Positions 1 through 8,532 of a stretch of DNA of 64,000 nucleotides are shown piece by piece. Under the pieces are notes generated by a model that ran no database searches, was not told the DNA's origin, and saw only the letters and a program-made list of their open reading frames with translations. This DNA comes from HK1 sp965202875 (GTDB lineage: Bacteria; Pseudomonadota; Gammaproteobacteria; HK1). The position numbers were made by a program, and so were the translations under genes. Where the stretch lies: assembly GCA_965202875.1 (NCBI GenBank), contig OZ241870.1, positions 3,286,001 through 3,350,000 on the forward strand. Direction: 5' to 3'. Numbering within the stretch: the stretch's first letter is position 1; every line of letters starts with the position of its first letter.

Positions 1-231
1 AGTAATTGAAACTCCTTTGTTTTTTTCGTCCAGCTTGGCGACTCTACCTAGATCTAAAGGTTCATCTTTGGTATTCAAAAAAACGGCATAGCACTTATCT
101 CCGTCTTTGACCGAATGATCGTTGTCGGGAACGAAAAGCAGCTTCCAGCTCCAACTGGTACTGGTACTGGTACTGGTACGACTGCCGCTGATACCTTCCA
201 AGCGTACGGTGCCTTTAGATTTGTATGCCAC
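1..231 (-). CDS. Small protein with Ser-Thr repeat, 3' end outside window
   Basis: The gene runs off the left edge; 77 residues are visible. I chose the GTG at 231 because an AGGGAG Shine-Dalgarno lies about 8 nt upstream and the reading frame stays open to the edge. The N-terminus is short and basic, then a run of alternating Ser and Thr encoded by tandem hexamers, then a segment with WSWKLLFVPDND and a K/D-rich end. Base composition is visibly more AT-rich than the neighbours. It lies 44 bp downstream of the glycine-zipper gene on the same strand, so it may be the last gene of that cassette. I do not recognise the family and assign no function. Confidence 0.5.
   Translation of the reverse strand, partial: MAYKSKGTVRLEGISGSRTSTSTSTSWSWKLLFVPDNDHSVKDGDKCYAVFLNTKDEPLDLGRVAKLDEKNKGVSIT
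154..177. repeat. Tandem hexamer ACTGGT, four copies
   Basis: Four perfect copies of ACTGGT, followed by AC. It encodes the Thr-Ser run of the partial gene on the minus strand. Copy number changes of a hexamer would keep frame and only alter repeat length. Confidence 0.85.
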
Positions 232-275
232 GGCTCATTCTCCCTTTGCGAATGGATATGACGAATACGGCCTTC

Positions 276-1967
276 CTACGAGAACCAGTTCAGCGGATTC
301 AACATCCGCCCCACGTTCTTGACGACCTCCACCGTCCCTTCAACCACACCCTTCACGACCTTCGCAGCCGTCTTGGCGAAGACCTTGCCACCTTCCCACA
401 CTGCCTCACCGACCTTGCTCCCCGCCATGCCGCCGACCACCCCGCCGACGAACCCGCCAATCATAGCGCCGGGCGGTCCGAGCGCAAGACCCAATTTCGC
501 GCCCATGACCATGCCCTTGGCCGCCCCAACGAGGCCTCCGACGGCGCTTGCGGTGCAGTTGCCCATGGCATCCAGCGCTTCCTCGCCGTTCAGCTCGCCC
601 TTGGCGAGCTTGAACAACACCTTGGCGTTCTCCATCCCTACATGGACGATTCCGACGATTATGCCTACCGGGGTATCTTTTTTCAGAACCTTGATCCAGC
701 CGTTCTTGACAGCGACCACGATCGCGCCGGTGACCGCCGTTTGCGCGCCGACGTGTCCGGCGCTCTTGACCGAGCTCTCGAAGAACTCCCGGAGGTCTTC
801 GCTCGCGGGTGGATTCTCCTTCCCGCGCAGGAAGTTCCATACCCGGCGGCCCAGGATGCGGGCGCCCTGGAAGCCGCAGGTGATGGCCGCGCCCACCAGC
901 GCCTGCTTGCCGATCGACTTGGCGATCTCGATGCGGTTGACGTCGTTCCACTCATAATACCGGTTCTCCTGCTCCTGCTGGGCCTTCTCTTGCAGCCGCT
1001 TCGCCTCGTCCTTGGTCAGCGGCTTGGAGTGCACACCGTCCGCTTCGATGCGGTCGGTCGATTGGGGGATGCCGCCCTCCTGGTCGGAAGGAACGAGCTT
1101 TCTCTGTCCTCGGTAATCGCCTTTTTTCAAATACTTCCGTGTCGCTTGGGCATCCTTCCCGTATTTCGACTGGTACTTGCGGACGATGTTGCCGTCGCCG
1201 TCCTTGATGACGACATCCACGGAGTTCTTGCCATGGCTCCCGCCGCGTTCGGCACGGAGCGGACTGTCTTTCGCAGCCGCATCCAGGTTGAAGGTGTCGA
1301 CGTGGTGCTGCTCGGCGATGTACCCGTCCAGATTCGAGTTTCCGCTATGGGTCGAGATGGTTTTGCGCATCTGCTCGTTGGCGGTCTCGACCGCCTTGTC
1401 GATACCGGCGGCGTAGTCGCCGACTTTGGCGGCTCCCGCCGCTGCCGCGCCCTGCTCGATCTTCCCGGCGAGCCAGCTCGCCTTGCTCTTCCCCGCATCC
1501 AGATGGGCGTGGAGGGATGCCTTGTCCGCGTTGGCCCGTTCCACATTGGCGACGATCTCGTTCGCGGTCGATACGATCTCCTCCTCGCCGGTCCAGAGGT
1601 CGGGATACCGCCTGAACTCGTCCGCCAGCCAGACGGCGGGCGTCTCCTCGTGCTTGTGCCGCTCCCAGGACGAGACGAAGCTCGTGATCAGTCCCGCGGT
1701 GTTGCGGGCGTTGTCCTCGCTCCCGAAGACGTCTTCCGCGGTCCGGTCGGCCAGCGCCTCGTCACTCGCCAGCGCCGGGTCGGCGCTCCCGCCGCCGGGT
1801 TCGTCTTTCACGACCGGCGGGGTATCGGTGGTATCGAGGGCATCGGCGGCGGGCCGGGGACGTGGCCCGTCGCCGGTGAACGGGGGGTGTGCGGTGGGAA
1901 CGGCGCCGAGGGCATCGCCAAATGGCGCGGAAGGGCCCGGGGTTGGAGCCGATATGCGGTCCGGCAT
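276..1967 (-). CDS. Large protein with nuclease-like segment and C-terminal glycine zipper
   Basis: 563 residues from an ATG preceded by GGAGGAGGAG at good spacing; the frame stays open further upstream, but that part crosses a dispersed repeat and looks non-coding. Residues 1-85 are Pro/Ala-rich and probably disordered. Residues 200-300 contain E219, D251 and Q266-S-K268, a spacing that resembles the catalytic residues of PD-(D/E)XK-like nucleases; this is an inference from motif spacing only. Residues 477-521 are a glycine zipper of small residues with regular Gly spacing, typical of proteins that insert in or disrupt membranes, followed by an amphipathic Lys/Val-rich tail. It follows the membrane coiled-coil and YaaW-like genes on the same strand, separated from them by a 461-bp gap holding a repeat. 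Possibly an effector of an accessory or defence cassette. Confidence 0.6.
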   Translation of the reverse strand: MPDRISAPTPGPSAPFGDALGAVPTAHPPFTGDGPRPRPAADALDTTDTPPVVKDEPGGGSADPALASDEALADRTAEDVFGSEDNARNTAGLITSFVSSWERHKHEETPAVWLADEFRRYPDLWTGEEEIVSTANEIVANVERANADKASLHAHLDAGKSKASWLAGKIEQGAAAAGAAKVGDYAAGIDKAVETANEQMRKTISTHSGNSNLDGYIAEQHHVDTFNLDAAAKDSPLRAERGGSHGKNSVDVVIKDGDGNIVRKYQSKYGKDAQATRKYLKKGDYRGQRKLVPSDQEGGIPQSTDRIEADGVHSKPLTKDEAKRLQEKAQQEQENRYYEWNDVNRIEIAKSIGKQALVGAAITCGFQGARILGRRVWNFLRGKENPPASEDLREFFESSVKSAGHVGAQTAVTGAIVVAVKNGWIKVLKKDTPVGIIVGIVHVGMENAKVLFKLAKGELNGEEALDAMGNCTASAVGGLVGAAKGMVMGAKLGLALGPPGAMIGGFVGGVVGGMAGSKVGEAVWEGGKVFAKTAAKVVKGVVEGTVEVVKNVGRMLNPLNWFS

Positions 1968-2215
1968 GGCGACGCTCCTCCTCCGTCGTCTCGCGGGCAC
2001 GATCCGGCGGCTCCGGGAGGCGGGAACCGCCGGATCAGGATACAGCAACTTCCGCTCACTCCTGAAGCTGCATGTGAAGGGGATCTGCGAGGCTTTGCCC
2101 CTCGCATCCGGCACCCGAGTGCTCTGCCGGCCCGCCGGATCTCCGAACCCGTGGAGGAAACTCCTGGTCAAGATGGCACGCTCTCCCGGGGTCGGGAGCC
2201 GGTGGAGACGCGCGC

Positions 2216-2297
2216 GGTAGTCTCTTACCCGTGAAGTCTTCGACAAAACGACGAAGATTTTTCCGTCAACCGGCGTTTGGTTCCGGCTATGCCGGGT
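2216..2297 (+). repeat. Dispersed repeat, copy 1 of 2
   Basis: About 80 bp matching 8452-8531 in the same orientation, nearly identical over the first 50 bp and weaker after that. The core holds an inverted repeat with arms TCTTCG/CGAAGA around a 9-nt loop. This copy lies between two genes of the minus-strand cassette. Confidence 0.75.
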
Positions 2298-2428
2298 TGG
2301 GGCGTCGGCAACGGCGACGGGAAGGGCCGGCGCCGGCGGTGTGCCGACGCTGGCCCCGATCCTCTCCCATCCGCGCGGACGGCGGAAAGTCACGCCGTAC
2401 ACGGTCATGGCGCCACGGCGTCATGTCG

Positions 2429-3721
2429 TCACGCCGCATCGAACGCCATGAGGACCTTCTTCGCCTTCTTGAGCTCCTGCCGGAGGGCGTCCGGGATTCC
2501 GCCGTCCTTGCCCAGGAGCGGGGCCTCGGCCACGTCCCTCGCCACCTTCGCCAGGGAGGCGGCACGGCTGACCAGCGCCTTCTGCGGGCGGCTGTAGGTG
2601 CGGTAGTCGTCATTGGCCGAGACGAGGTCCCGCAGGGCGGTGAGGTCGGCGGCCAGACGGCTTTCCTGCAGCCGCGTCAGGGCTTTCCGTACCTCGGTGG
2701 CCTTGCGGCCGACGGCGCGGGCGGCGGCCTCCGCATCGAGCAGGTTCGACAGGGCCCGCTCCATCGCCTCCTCGCCGGCCCGCGAATGCAGCATGAATCC
2801 GCTCACGAGCAGCACCGGCGCGGCGGCCACGCCGCCGAGGATGACCGTGCTCCCTTCCCCCGGCGGCAAGGCGCCGCCACGGAGCCAAGCCAGAGTGGCG
2901 TTGCCGGCCGCCAGGGCGGAGGGCGCGGCGGTGGCCGGGTCGCCGGATGCTGTCGCGGGGGCGTCTGCATCGGAAGGCGCGGCGGCGGACGGGTCGCCGG
3001 ATACGGAGGCGGAGGCGGGGGCGTCTTCGCCGGAAGGCGGGACGGCGGACGGGACGGCAGATACGGAGGTGGGGGCGTCTGCATCGGAAGGCGCAGAGGC
3101 GGCCGGACCGGCAGATGCGGATGCCGACCGGCCCGTGGCGAAGAATCCGGAGGCGGCCGGGCGGGTGGCCGAGGATGGGGGGACGCCCGCGGCGGAAGGC
3201 CCGGTGGCGGCGGCGGGCGGACCGCCGGATACAGGGACGCATACGCCGGCGCTGCCGCAGGCGGCGAGGGCGGCGAGGGCGTCGGGGCCGAGCGCGTCCA
3301 CGCCACCCGCCACGACTTCCGCCATGTGCGCCATGATCCGGCGGGTCTCCGCCGACCCCGGGGCGATCCCCCGGACTATCTCCGCGGGGACCGGCGGAAG
3401 GCCCGCATCGCCGAGATCGACGTTCCTGATCCGCGAGAACGTCTCCTCGAAGGGGATCAGCGCGCTCTCGAACGTGCTCGCCTTCTGCCGGCCCAGCGAT
3501 TCCAGCTTGCCTTGGGTCTTCTCGCGGCGCGCTTCGAGGAGCCGACGCGCCTTGTAGAACGTCGCCCGGGCGTCTTCGTCCTCGCGGGCGGTCTCGTCGA
3601 GGCGCTTGGTGTCGTCATGGGGATACTCGCACTTCTCGTCCATGGCCATCCTGACGCCCACATACGTGACGAGGGCGGTGATGCCGCTGGCGACGACGAC
3701 GGGGATTACGGGGAAAGGCAT
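2429..3721 (-). CDS. Membrane-anchored coiled-coil protein
   Basis: 430 residues from an ATG with an AAGGAGGA ribosome site. Residues 1-25 form a hydrophobic N-terminal membrane anchor, followed by an acidic/basic helical segment (about 30-100). Residues 150-270 are a low-complexity Ala/Pro/Ser/Asp stretch with imperfect repeats of the SDADAP type. A second hydrophobic segment is near 285-310, and the C-terminal 110 residues are heptad-like helix rich in Ala, Leu, Glu and Arg. It lies 72 bp downstream of the YaaW-like gene, probably co-transcribed. I recognise no catalytic family; a structural or scaffold role at the membrane is the most that can be inferred. Confidence 0.65.
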   Translation of the reverse strand: MPFPVIPVVVASGITALVTYVGVRMAMDEKCEYPHDDTKRLDETAREDEDARATFYKARRLLEARREKTQGKLESLGRQKASTFESALIPFEETFSRIRNVDLGDAGLPPVPAEIVRGIAPGSAETRRIMAHMAEVVAGGVDALGPDALAALAACGSAGVCVPVSGGPPAAATGPSAAGVPPSSATRPAASGFFATGRSASASAGPAASAPSDADAPTSVSAVPSAVPPSGEDAPASASVSGDPSAAAPSDADAPATASGDPATAAPSALAAGNATLAWLRGGALPPGEGSTVILGGVAAAPVLLVSGFMLHSRAGEEAMERALSNLLDAEAAARAVGRKATEVRKALTRLQESRLAADLTALRDLVSANDDYRTYSRPQKALVSRAASLAKVARDVAEAPLLGKDGGIPDALRQELKKAKKVLMAFDAA

Positions 3722-3793
3722 GTCTCAATCCTCCTTGGGTGGGTGTGTTTCGTGGAGGGACCGACGGGTTTCGGATTCATGCAACCATCGGAT

Positions 3794-4645
3794 CTATTCA
3801 TCGGGCTCTTCTCCGGAAGAGAGGTGTTCCCCTTGGCCGAGACCCTTTTTCTTCTCCAGCTTCTTCAGACGTTTCTTCAGCCGCTTCTTTTCCTTCTTCC
3901 TCCGCTTCTTCTCTTCCATTGCCCGTTTCACGCTCTCCGCACGCAGGTAGGCCACCATGATCACGGCCGGGACGGTGATGCGGTAGGCCGGGCCGGCGAT
4001 GTCGGCCAGCAGCCAAGCGGCGGACAGGGTCCAGCCGATCGGTCCGGCGAAGGCCCCCATCAGTCGTGTCAGCGCGGCATTCGCCACGAGGGACAGGCCA
4101 CGGCCGATCAGGGCCTTTGCCACGGCGTTCGCCACGATGAGGGCGATCTTGTAGGGCAGGAAGCCCCCGAACCGGATCGCCGCTTGCAATGCGATGGTGA
4201 CCGCCTCGGGCGTGTAGCGCATCGGGCTGAGGTCGAGGTCGTCGCAGACCGCCTCCAGCTCTTCGGGGCTCATCTCCTTCATCGAATCGGTCAGGACCTT
4301 CATCAGAAGGTGGAGCTCGATGGCCTCGACGCTCGATCCGCTGTTGTAGTTCACCTTCATCTTGTCGCAGACGTCGGTCAGCACTTCCCGGTACAACACC
4401 CCCTCGCCGCCCCTGAACAGCGTCGCCAGCGTGTTGGCGCCGAAGCACTGGATCTCGGCCGCGATCAAATCCCAATACGCATGATGATCCGGGCTGGATT
4501 CCTTGTACCTGCCGTGCGCGGTCAGCTCCTCGGTCAGGCGCTCGTCTCCATCCTTGCCCTCGGTCAGGATCCGGACGAGTGCATCGAGCTTGGCGCTCGG
4601 AACGTTGCCCAGGAATTCCAGGTCGGGGTCCTTGCGGTATGCCAT
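3794..4645 (-). CDS. YaaW/DUF3944-like protein (UPF0174 type)
   Basis: 283 residues. The ATG at 4645 is chosen over an upstream in-frame ATG because AGGAAGGTGG precedes it and the family usually begins close to this motif. The N-terminus (YRKDPDLEFLGN..., then a Leu-rich helix ending in LTEELT) matches DUF3944 as in E. coli YaaW. The middle (HHAYWDLIAAEIQCFGANT) corresponds to the WQLIAGELQHFGG block of YaaW. Hydrophobic helices lie around 160-250, and the C-terminus is an extremely Lys/Arg-rich tail absent from YaaW. The biochemical role of this family is not established. It is the first gene of a minus-strand cassette with a coiled-coil membrane protein and a glycine-zipper protein. Confidence 0.75.
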   Translation of the reverse strand: MAYRKDPDLEFLGNVPSAKLDALVRILTEGKDGDERLTEELTAHGRYKESSPDHHAYWDLIAAEIQCFGANTLATLFRGGEGVLYREVLTDVCDKMKVNYNSGSSVEAIELHLLMKVLTDSMKEMSPEELEAVCDDLDLSPMRYTPEAVTIALQAAIRFGGFLPYKIALIVANAVAKALIGRGLSLVANAALTRLMGAFAGPIGWTLSAAWLLADIAGPAYRITVPAVIMVAYLRAESVKRAMEEKKRRKKEKKRLKKRLKKLEKKKGLGQGEHLSSGEEPDE

Positions 4646-4731
4646 CTTTCCACCTTCCTCTCGTATTCCGTCCGGCTCGTCCTTCACCGGGCGGCGTCGG
4701 GAGCCAACGATATGAACGTCCGTCCCCGGTG

Positions 4732-4771
4732 GTCAATGGACACTTTCAGACATTTGCATCGAAAGTCCGCT
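4732..4771. promoter_or_regulatory. Candidate shared operator, copy 1
   Basis: Contains CAATG, ACA, TTTC, GACATTTG and TCCGC blocks in the same order as 6461-6500. It lies in the divergent region between the YaaW-like gene (about 87 bp upstream of its start) and the DUF433 gene. Placement fits an operator or promoter; no binding protein is known. Confidence 0.4.
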
Positions 4772-4781
4772 ATTTCCCTGC

Positions 4782-4818
4782 TCGAGCCGGGGACAAGGCT
4801 CCGCGAAAGCCCGTCATT
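4782..4818. repeat. Dispersed repeat with GAGCCGGGGACAAG core, copy 1
   Basis: About 36 bp closely matching 48585-48620: TCGAGCCGGGGACAAG, then CTCCG, GAAAGCCCGTC. Intergenic in both places and probably a small mobile or REP-like element. Confidence 0.65.
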
Positions 4819-4903
4819 CGATGATTTCAAGGGGTTGTTCGTGGAGGTGCAGGATCGGGAACGGGAACGGGAAGCGCGCACCCGGACGGGGAGGGGAGCA
4901 GCC

Positions 4904-5656
4904 ATGCGCACCAACGACGCCATCGAGCTGGCCACCCGGCCAAGGTACACGCTGGCGCACGCCGCACGGCAGATCGACGTCGCCCGAAGCACGCTGCGGG
5001 GGTGGGTATGGGTGGGGCGCGACGTAGCGCCCTCACGAGACCCCGCACCCCCCATCGAGCCCATGCGGGCTGCTGGGACCGTCCTGACCCTGTCGTTCGT
5101 CAACCTCGTGGAGGCGTACCTCGTCCGGTTGCTGAGCAAGGACTGCGGGGTCCGGCCGCAGGCCGTCGCGCGGGCGGTCGCCGCGGTCCGGCGCAACCCA
5201 GGTCTGGACGACGACGAGCGCAGGCATCCGCTGGCGGGCACACTCCTGACCCGCGCCGATGTGCTGGTGCACGCACTCGTCGCCGAGCAGGAAGGGAAGC
5301 GCACGTCCAAGCCATGTGGAATCGAGGAGGCGGTGGAGATCGCCGGGCGGTGCATCGACGCCAGTCCGGAGCGGCCGGGCGTGCCACTGCGCATCGTAGG
5401 GCCGCAACGGTACTGGGAGGACCCGGCCATCGTCATCGGCCCCCGTGTGCAATGGGGACAGGCCGTCATCGCGGGGACACGGGTGCCCGTCGAAGAGGCC
5501 AGGGTACGGATGAAGACCGGAGACGATCCGGAGGCCCTCGCGTGCGAGTACGGCACCGAAGCATGGAAGCTCGAAGCCATCCGGGGGGCACAGTCCCTGT
5601 GGGCCGGCACCACCGAGGCCGCAACGCAGGTGGTCCCCCGGTGCGCGGCCCACTGA
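4904..5656 (+). CDS. DUF433-domain protein with N-terminal helix-turn-helix
   Basis: 250 residues; the ATG at 4904 follows GGGGAGGGGAG. The frame is open much further upstream, but only across the antisense of minus-strand genes. Residues 8-40 (YTLAHAARQIDVARSTLRGW) look like a MerR/HTH-type DNA-binding helix pair. Residues about 165-230 (GQAVIAGTRVPVEEARVRMKTGDDPEALACEYG) carry the DUF433 signature: G-R/T-R-V-P followed by a G-D-x-x-E-x-x-x-x-Y pattern. DUF433 proteins are often antitoxins paired with PIN-like DUF5615 toxins; no such partner is seen here, only a short decayed stretch after the stop. Probably an orphan antitoxin or regulator. Confidence 0.75.
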   Translation: MRTNDAIELATRPRYTLAHAARQIDVARSTLRGWVWVGRDVAPSRDPAPPIEPMRAAGTVLTLSFVNLVEAYLVRLLSKDCGVRPQAVARAVAAVRRNPGLDDDERRHPLAGTLLTRADVLVHALVAEQEGKRTSKPCGIEEAVEIAGRCIDASPERPGVPLRIVGPQRYWEDPAIVIGPRVQWGQAVIAGTRVPVEEARVRMKTGDDPEALACEYGTEAWKLEAIRGAQSLWAGTTEAATQVVPRCAAH

Positions 5657-5780
5657 CGGTGTTCCGCATCGTCCAGCCCACGGCCGGGGCAGGACCGACA
5701 GCCAGCCGTTCGAGGGGATCTACGACATCGTGAACGGCTTGTAGCGCGCGTGGCCTGGCCTCACCGACGGAGAACTCGAC

Positions 5781-6396
5781 CTACACGCCGTCCCGGCCCG
5801 GAAGTCCCGTGTGCTCCGCAACCGGCGCGGGGCCGTCCTCTCTTCCCCGTCCCGGCCCGCCCGCCTCCCGCTGCCCGATCGAGCGCGGCCCGACCGGGAG
5901 GCCGCGGGCGCTCCTTTCCCGCAGCATGGCCTTCGCTCCGTCGCTCAAGCGGCTTTCGAGCCATCTGGCGCGCTCGCCCTTCGCTGCATCGGAGCGCAGC
6001 TCCTCCGGGACGTCGTCCAGGCGCACGTCGCCGTATTCCAGAGCCCACCGGGCGAGGTGCGAGCCGTTCGTGAGGCGGTCGAGGTACGCCTCGCAGATGC
6101 GCCCCTGGGGGCCGCTCCACAAATCCGTGACCATCGGCTCGGCGGCGCCGGGACCCGGACCGGACGTATTCGGGAAACGGAAGGTCGCCGGTGAGCTCTC
6201 CGACCTCGACCCGCAGGCCGTCGGCCAGCACCCTCACTGTGTTCCGTCGCGGGGTCCCGCTCTCCCCCGACTCGATCCGGGCGATCTGCCGCTCCGTGAT
6301 CCGGTTGCGCCCGTACGCGCACGCTCGGGCGAGCTGCGCGCGGCTCAGATGCCGGCATTCCCGGATGGCTCGGAGGCGTTCGGAGATTTCCGTCAT
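5781..6396 (-). pseudogene. XRE-type HTH protein split by a frameshift
   Basis: The first frame begins at the ATG at 6396 and encodes an XRE-like helix-turn-helix in its first 75 residues (LSRAQLARACAY ... ITERQIARIESG ... NTVRVLADGL ... LTGDLPFPEYV). Soon after, at about 6150, coding character moves to another frame, which reads MVTDLWSGPQGRICEAYLDRL..., LARWALEYGDVRLDDVPEEL and continues to 5781. A one-base indel near 6140-6160 would join them. It could be a sequencing error, a pseudogene or, less likely, programmed frameshifting; no slippery heptamer was obvious. The shared motif at 6461-6500 lies about 65 bp upstream of the start, so the protein may have autoregulated. Confidence 0.6.
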
Positions 6397-6460
6397 CCTC
6401 TCTCTCCGTGGACAATGACGTCAGGTGCTGAATGTCAACGTATATCGTTTCAGATTCTAT

Positions 6461-6500
6461 GGCCAATGAGACATTTTCGGACATTTGTCCGTGGTCCGCG
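6461..6500. promoter_or_regulatory. Candidate shared operator, copy 2
   Basis: Shares CAATG, ACA, TTTC, GACATTTG and TCCGC blocks with 4732-4771. It lies upstream of the minus-strand HTH gene. The nearby AT-rich stretch at 6434-6460 could hold the promoter. Confidence 0.4.
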
Positions 6501-6820
6501 AATCATCGGCAGGCGATGGACGTGTACGTGGCCGGCGCGTTCCGAATCGGAGTCCTCGCCGGAGGCCGAGCGTCGGCTGTCCGGCTGCCCGTTGACGTCG
6601 ACCGGCGTTTGACCAAGCTCGCCCGCAGGACGATTCCGATGCAGGTCGAAGAGCACTGAGGGCATCCTTCCGATCGGGGAACGATTGGCGACCCTGCCCG
6701 CCTCTGGGCAGACGCCTGCCCGCCACTGGGCTCACACCGCTGTCGAGAGCGGCGTTGACCGGGAGAGGTTGAACAGCCGGTGCGCGGGACGCCCGCGGCG
6801 GCAAGTGCCATAATCGGCCC

Positions 6821-8455
6821 ATGCGCTTCTTCAACACCGAAGGGCCGGTGCGCCCGGACGACCACTACGCCATCGCGCCGCTGGACCGGGCGAACGTTGA
6901 CGAGTTCCTGGGCCTGATTCGGGCCAAGCGCTACTTCGTGCTGCACGCGCCGCGCCAGACCGGCAAGACCTCCGCGCTCATCGCCCTGCGCGACCTCCTG
7001 AACAGCGGCGAAGTGGGCGACTTCCGGTGCGTGAACGTGAACGTCGAAGTCGGCCAGGTGGCGCGCGACGACGTGGCGGAGGGCATGCGCGCCATCCTGA
7101 GCAGTCTGGGGATGAGCGCCCAGCTACTCGGCGACGACTATCCGGAAGACATCTGGCCGGACACGCTCGTCAGGGCAGGCGCCAACAACGCCTTGCGGCA
7201 GGTGCTCGCCCGCTGGTGCGTGGCGAGCCCGGTGCCGCTGGTGCTGCTGGTGGACGAGATCGACTCGCTGGTCGGCGACACGCTCCTCTCCGTGCTACGG
7301 CAGCTTCGCGCCGGCTACGAGCAACGCCCCGAAGCCTTCCCGCAGAGCGTGGTGCTGTGCGGGGTGCGCGACATCCGCGACTACCGCATCCGGTCGAGTG
7401 CCGGCGAGGTCATCGCCGGCGGCAGCCCCTTCAATGTCGCCGCGAAGTCGCTCCGCATGGGCGACTTCACCGAAGCGGAGACGCGGGCGCTGATGGCCCA
7501 GCACACCGAGGAGACCGGTCAGCGCTTCTCCCCGGCGGCGGTGGAGGCGGTGTGGACGCAGACCCGAGGCCAGCCGTGGCTGGTGAACGCGCTGTGCGCG
7601 GGGGCGTGCTTCGACAACAAGGCCGGAAGGGACCGCTCGCGCAGCATCGAGGTGGACGACATCTACGCGGCACGGGAGGAACTCATCCTCTCGCGGCGCA
7701 CGCATCTGGACCAGTTGGCGCACAAGCTGGAGGAGGCGCGGGTGCGGCGGGTGGTCGAGCCCCTCCTGAGCGGCGGGGAGGTGCAACACGACGGCCGCGA
7801 CCTGGAGTACGTGCGCGACCTGGGCCTCATCGCCACCGCCGACCCGCCGCGCATTGCGAACCCGATTTACCGGGAGGTGGTGCCGCGCGAGCTAGGGTAC
7901 GTCCTGCAAAGCAGCCTGGACCTGCAGGTGGCGTGGTACGTGGACGACGACGGCCGGCTGGACATGACGAAGCTGCTGATGGCGTTCGGCACCTTCTTCG
8001 GGGAGCACGCGGAGCACTGGCTGGGCCATCTGGGGGCGTACCGGGAGGCGGCGCCGCAGCTCATCTTGCAGTCGTACCTGCAACGGGTGGTGAACGGGGG
8101 CGGGCGCATCGAGCGGGAGTACGGGTTGGGGCGGGGCCGGACGGACCTGCTGGTGCTTTGGCCGCGGGAGTCGGGGCAGCCCTCGGACCTGTGGGAGCGT
8201 TTCGTGGTGGAGTGCAAGGTGTTGCGGGACTCGGACCGCAAGAGCCTCGCGTGGACGGTGGAGAAGGGCGTGAGGCAGACCTTGGAGTACATGGCGCAGT
8301 GCGGAGCGGAGGAAGGGCATCTGGTGGTGATGGACCGGCGCAGCGAGGAGCGCCGGGGTGGCGAAGGCGCGGAGGCCCGCCGGGACGGTGACGGCGAAGC
8401 GGATGGAGGCGGCCGCCGGCGGGACGGACGCGGGGTGGTGGTCTGGATGCTGTAG
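6821..8455 (+). CDS. AAA ATPase with C-terminal PD-(D/E)XK-like domain
   Basis: 544 residues. The N-terminus (FNTEGPVRPDDHYAI) is the usual start of a widespread AAA-ATPase-like family. Walker A is APRQTGKT at 43-50 and Walker B is VLLVDEIDS at 141-149. A lid-type helical region follows, then a winged-helix-like segment (about 300-350). Residues 430-470 contain GLGRGRTDLLVLW and FVVECKV, matching the D ... E-x-K pattern of PD-(D/E)XK nucleases. The last 45 residues are low complexity (Arg/Gly/Asp) and may be degenerate. Such proteins are common in mobile regions and are suspected nucleases or defence ATPases; the substrate is unknown. The Shine-Dalgarno is weak. A dispersed repeat begins at the stop codon. 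Confidence 0.8.
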   Translation: MRFFNTEGPVRPDDHYAIAPLDRANVDEFLGLIRAKRYFVLHAPRQTGKTSALIALRDLLNSGEVGDFRCVNVNVEVGQVARDDVAEGMRAILSSLGMSAQLLGDDYPEDIWPDTLVRAGANNALRQVLARWCVASPVPLVLLVDEIDSLVGDTLLSVLRQLRAGYEQRPEAFPQSVVLCGVRDIRDYRIRSSAGEVIAGGSPFNVAAKSLRMGDFTEAETRALMAQHTEETGQRFSPAAVEAVWTQTRGQPWLVNALCAGACFDNKAGRDRSRSIEVDDIYAAREELILSRRTHLDQLAHKLEEARVRRVVEPLLSGGEVQHDGRDLEYVRDLGLIATADPPRIANPIYREVVPRELGYVLQSSLDLQVAWYVDDDGRLDMTKLLMAFGTFFGEHAEHWLGHLGAYREAAPQLILQSYLQRVVNGGGRIEREYGLGRGRTDLLVLWPRESGQPSDLWERFVVECKVLRDSDRKSLAWTVEKGVRQTLEYMAQCGAEEGHLVVMDRRSEERRGGEGAEARRDGDGEADGGGRRRDGRGVVVWML

Positions 8456-8531
8456 TCTCTTGCCCGTGAAGTCTTCGACAAATCGACGAAGATCTTTCCG
8501 CCGCCCGGCTTCCGATTCTCCGATGCCGGAT
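8452..8531 (+). repeat. Dispersed repeat, copy 2 of 2
   Basis: Matches 2216-2297 in direct orientation and starts at the stop codon of the AAA ATPase gene. Its TCTTCG/CGAAGA inverted repeat could act as a weak terminator hairpin here. Confidence 0.7.
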
Positions 8532-8532
8532 C

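Noticed and set aside
2231..4903. A 1141-residue open frame on the plus strand ending in the DUF433 gene
   Set aside because: Its first 890 residues are antisense to well-supported minus-strand genes with ribosome sites and known families; only the part from 4904 is taken as coding.
5657..5780. Toxin partner for the DUF433 protein
   Set aside because: The stretch is too short and shows no PIN-like or DUF5615 motif.
5781..6396. Programmed frameshifting in the HTH gene
   Set aside because: I found no slippery heptamer or following hairpin near 6150, so an indel or sequencing error is the simpler reading.
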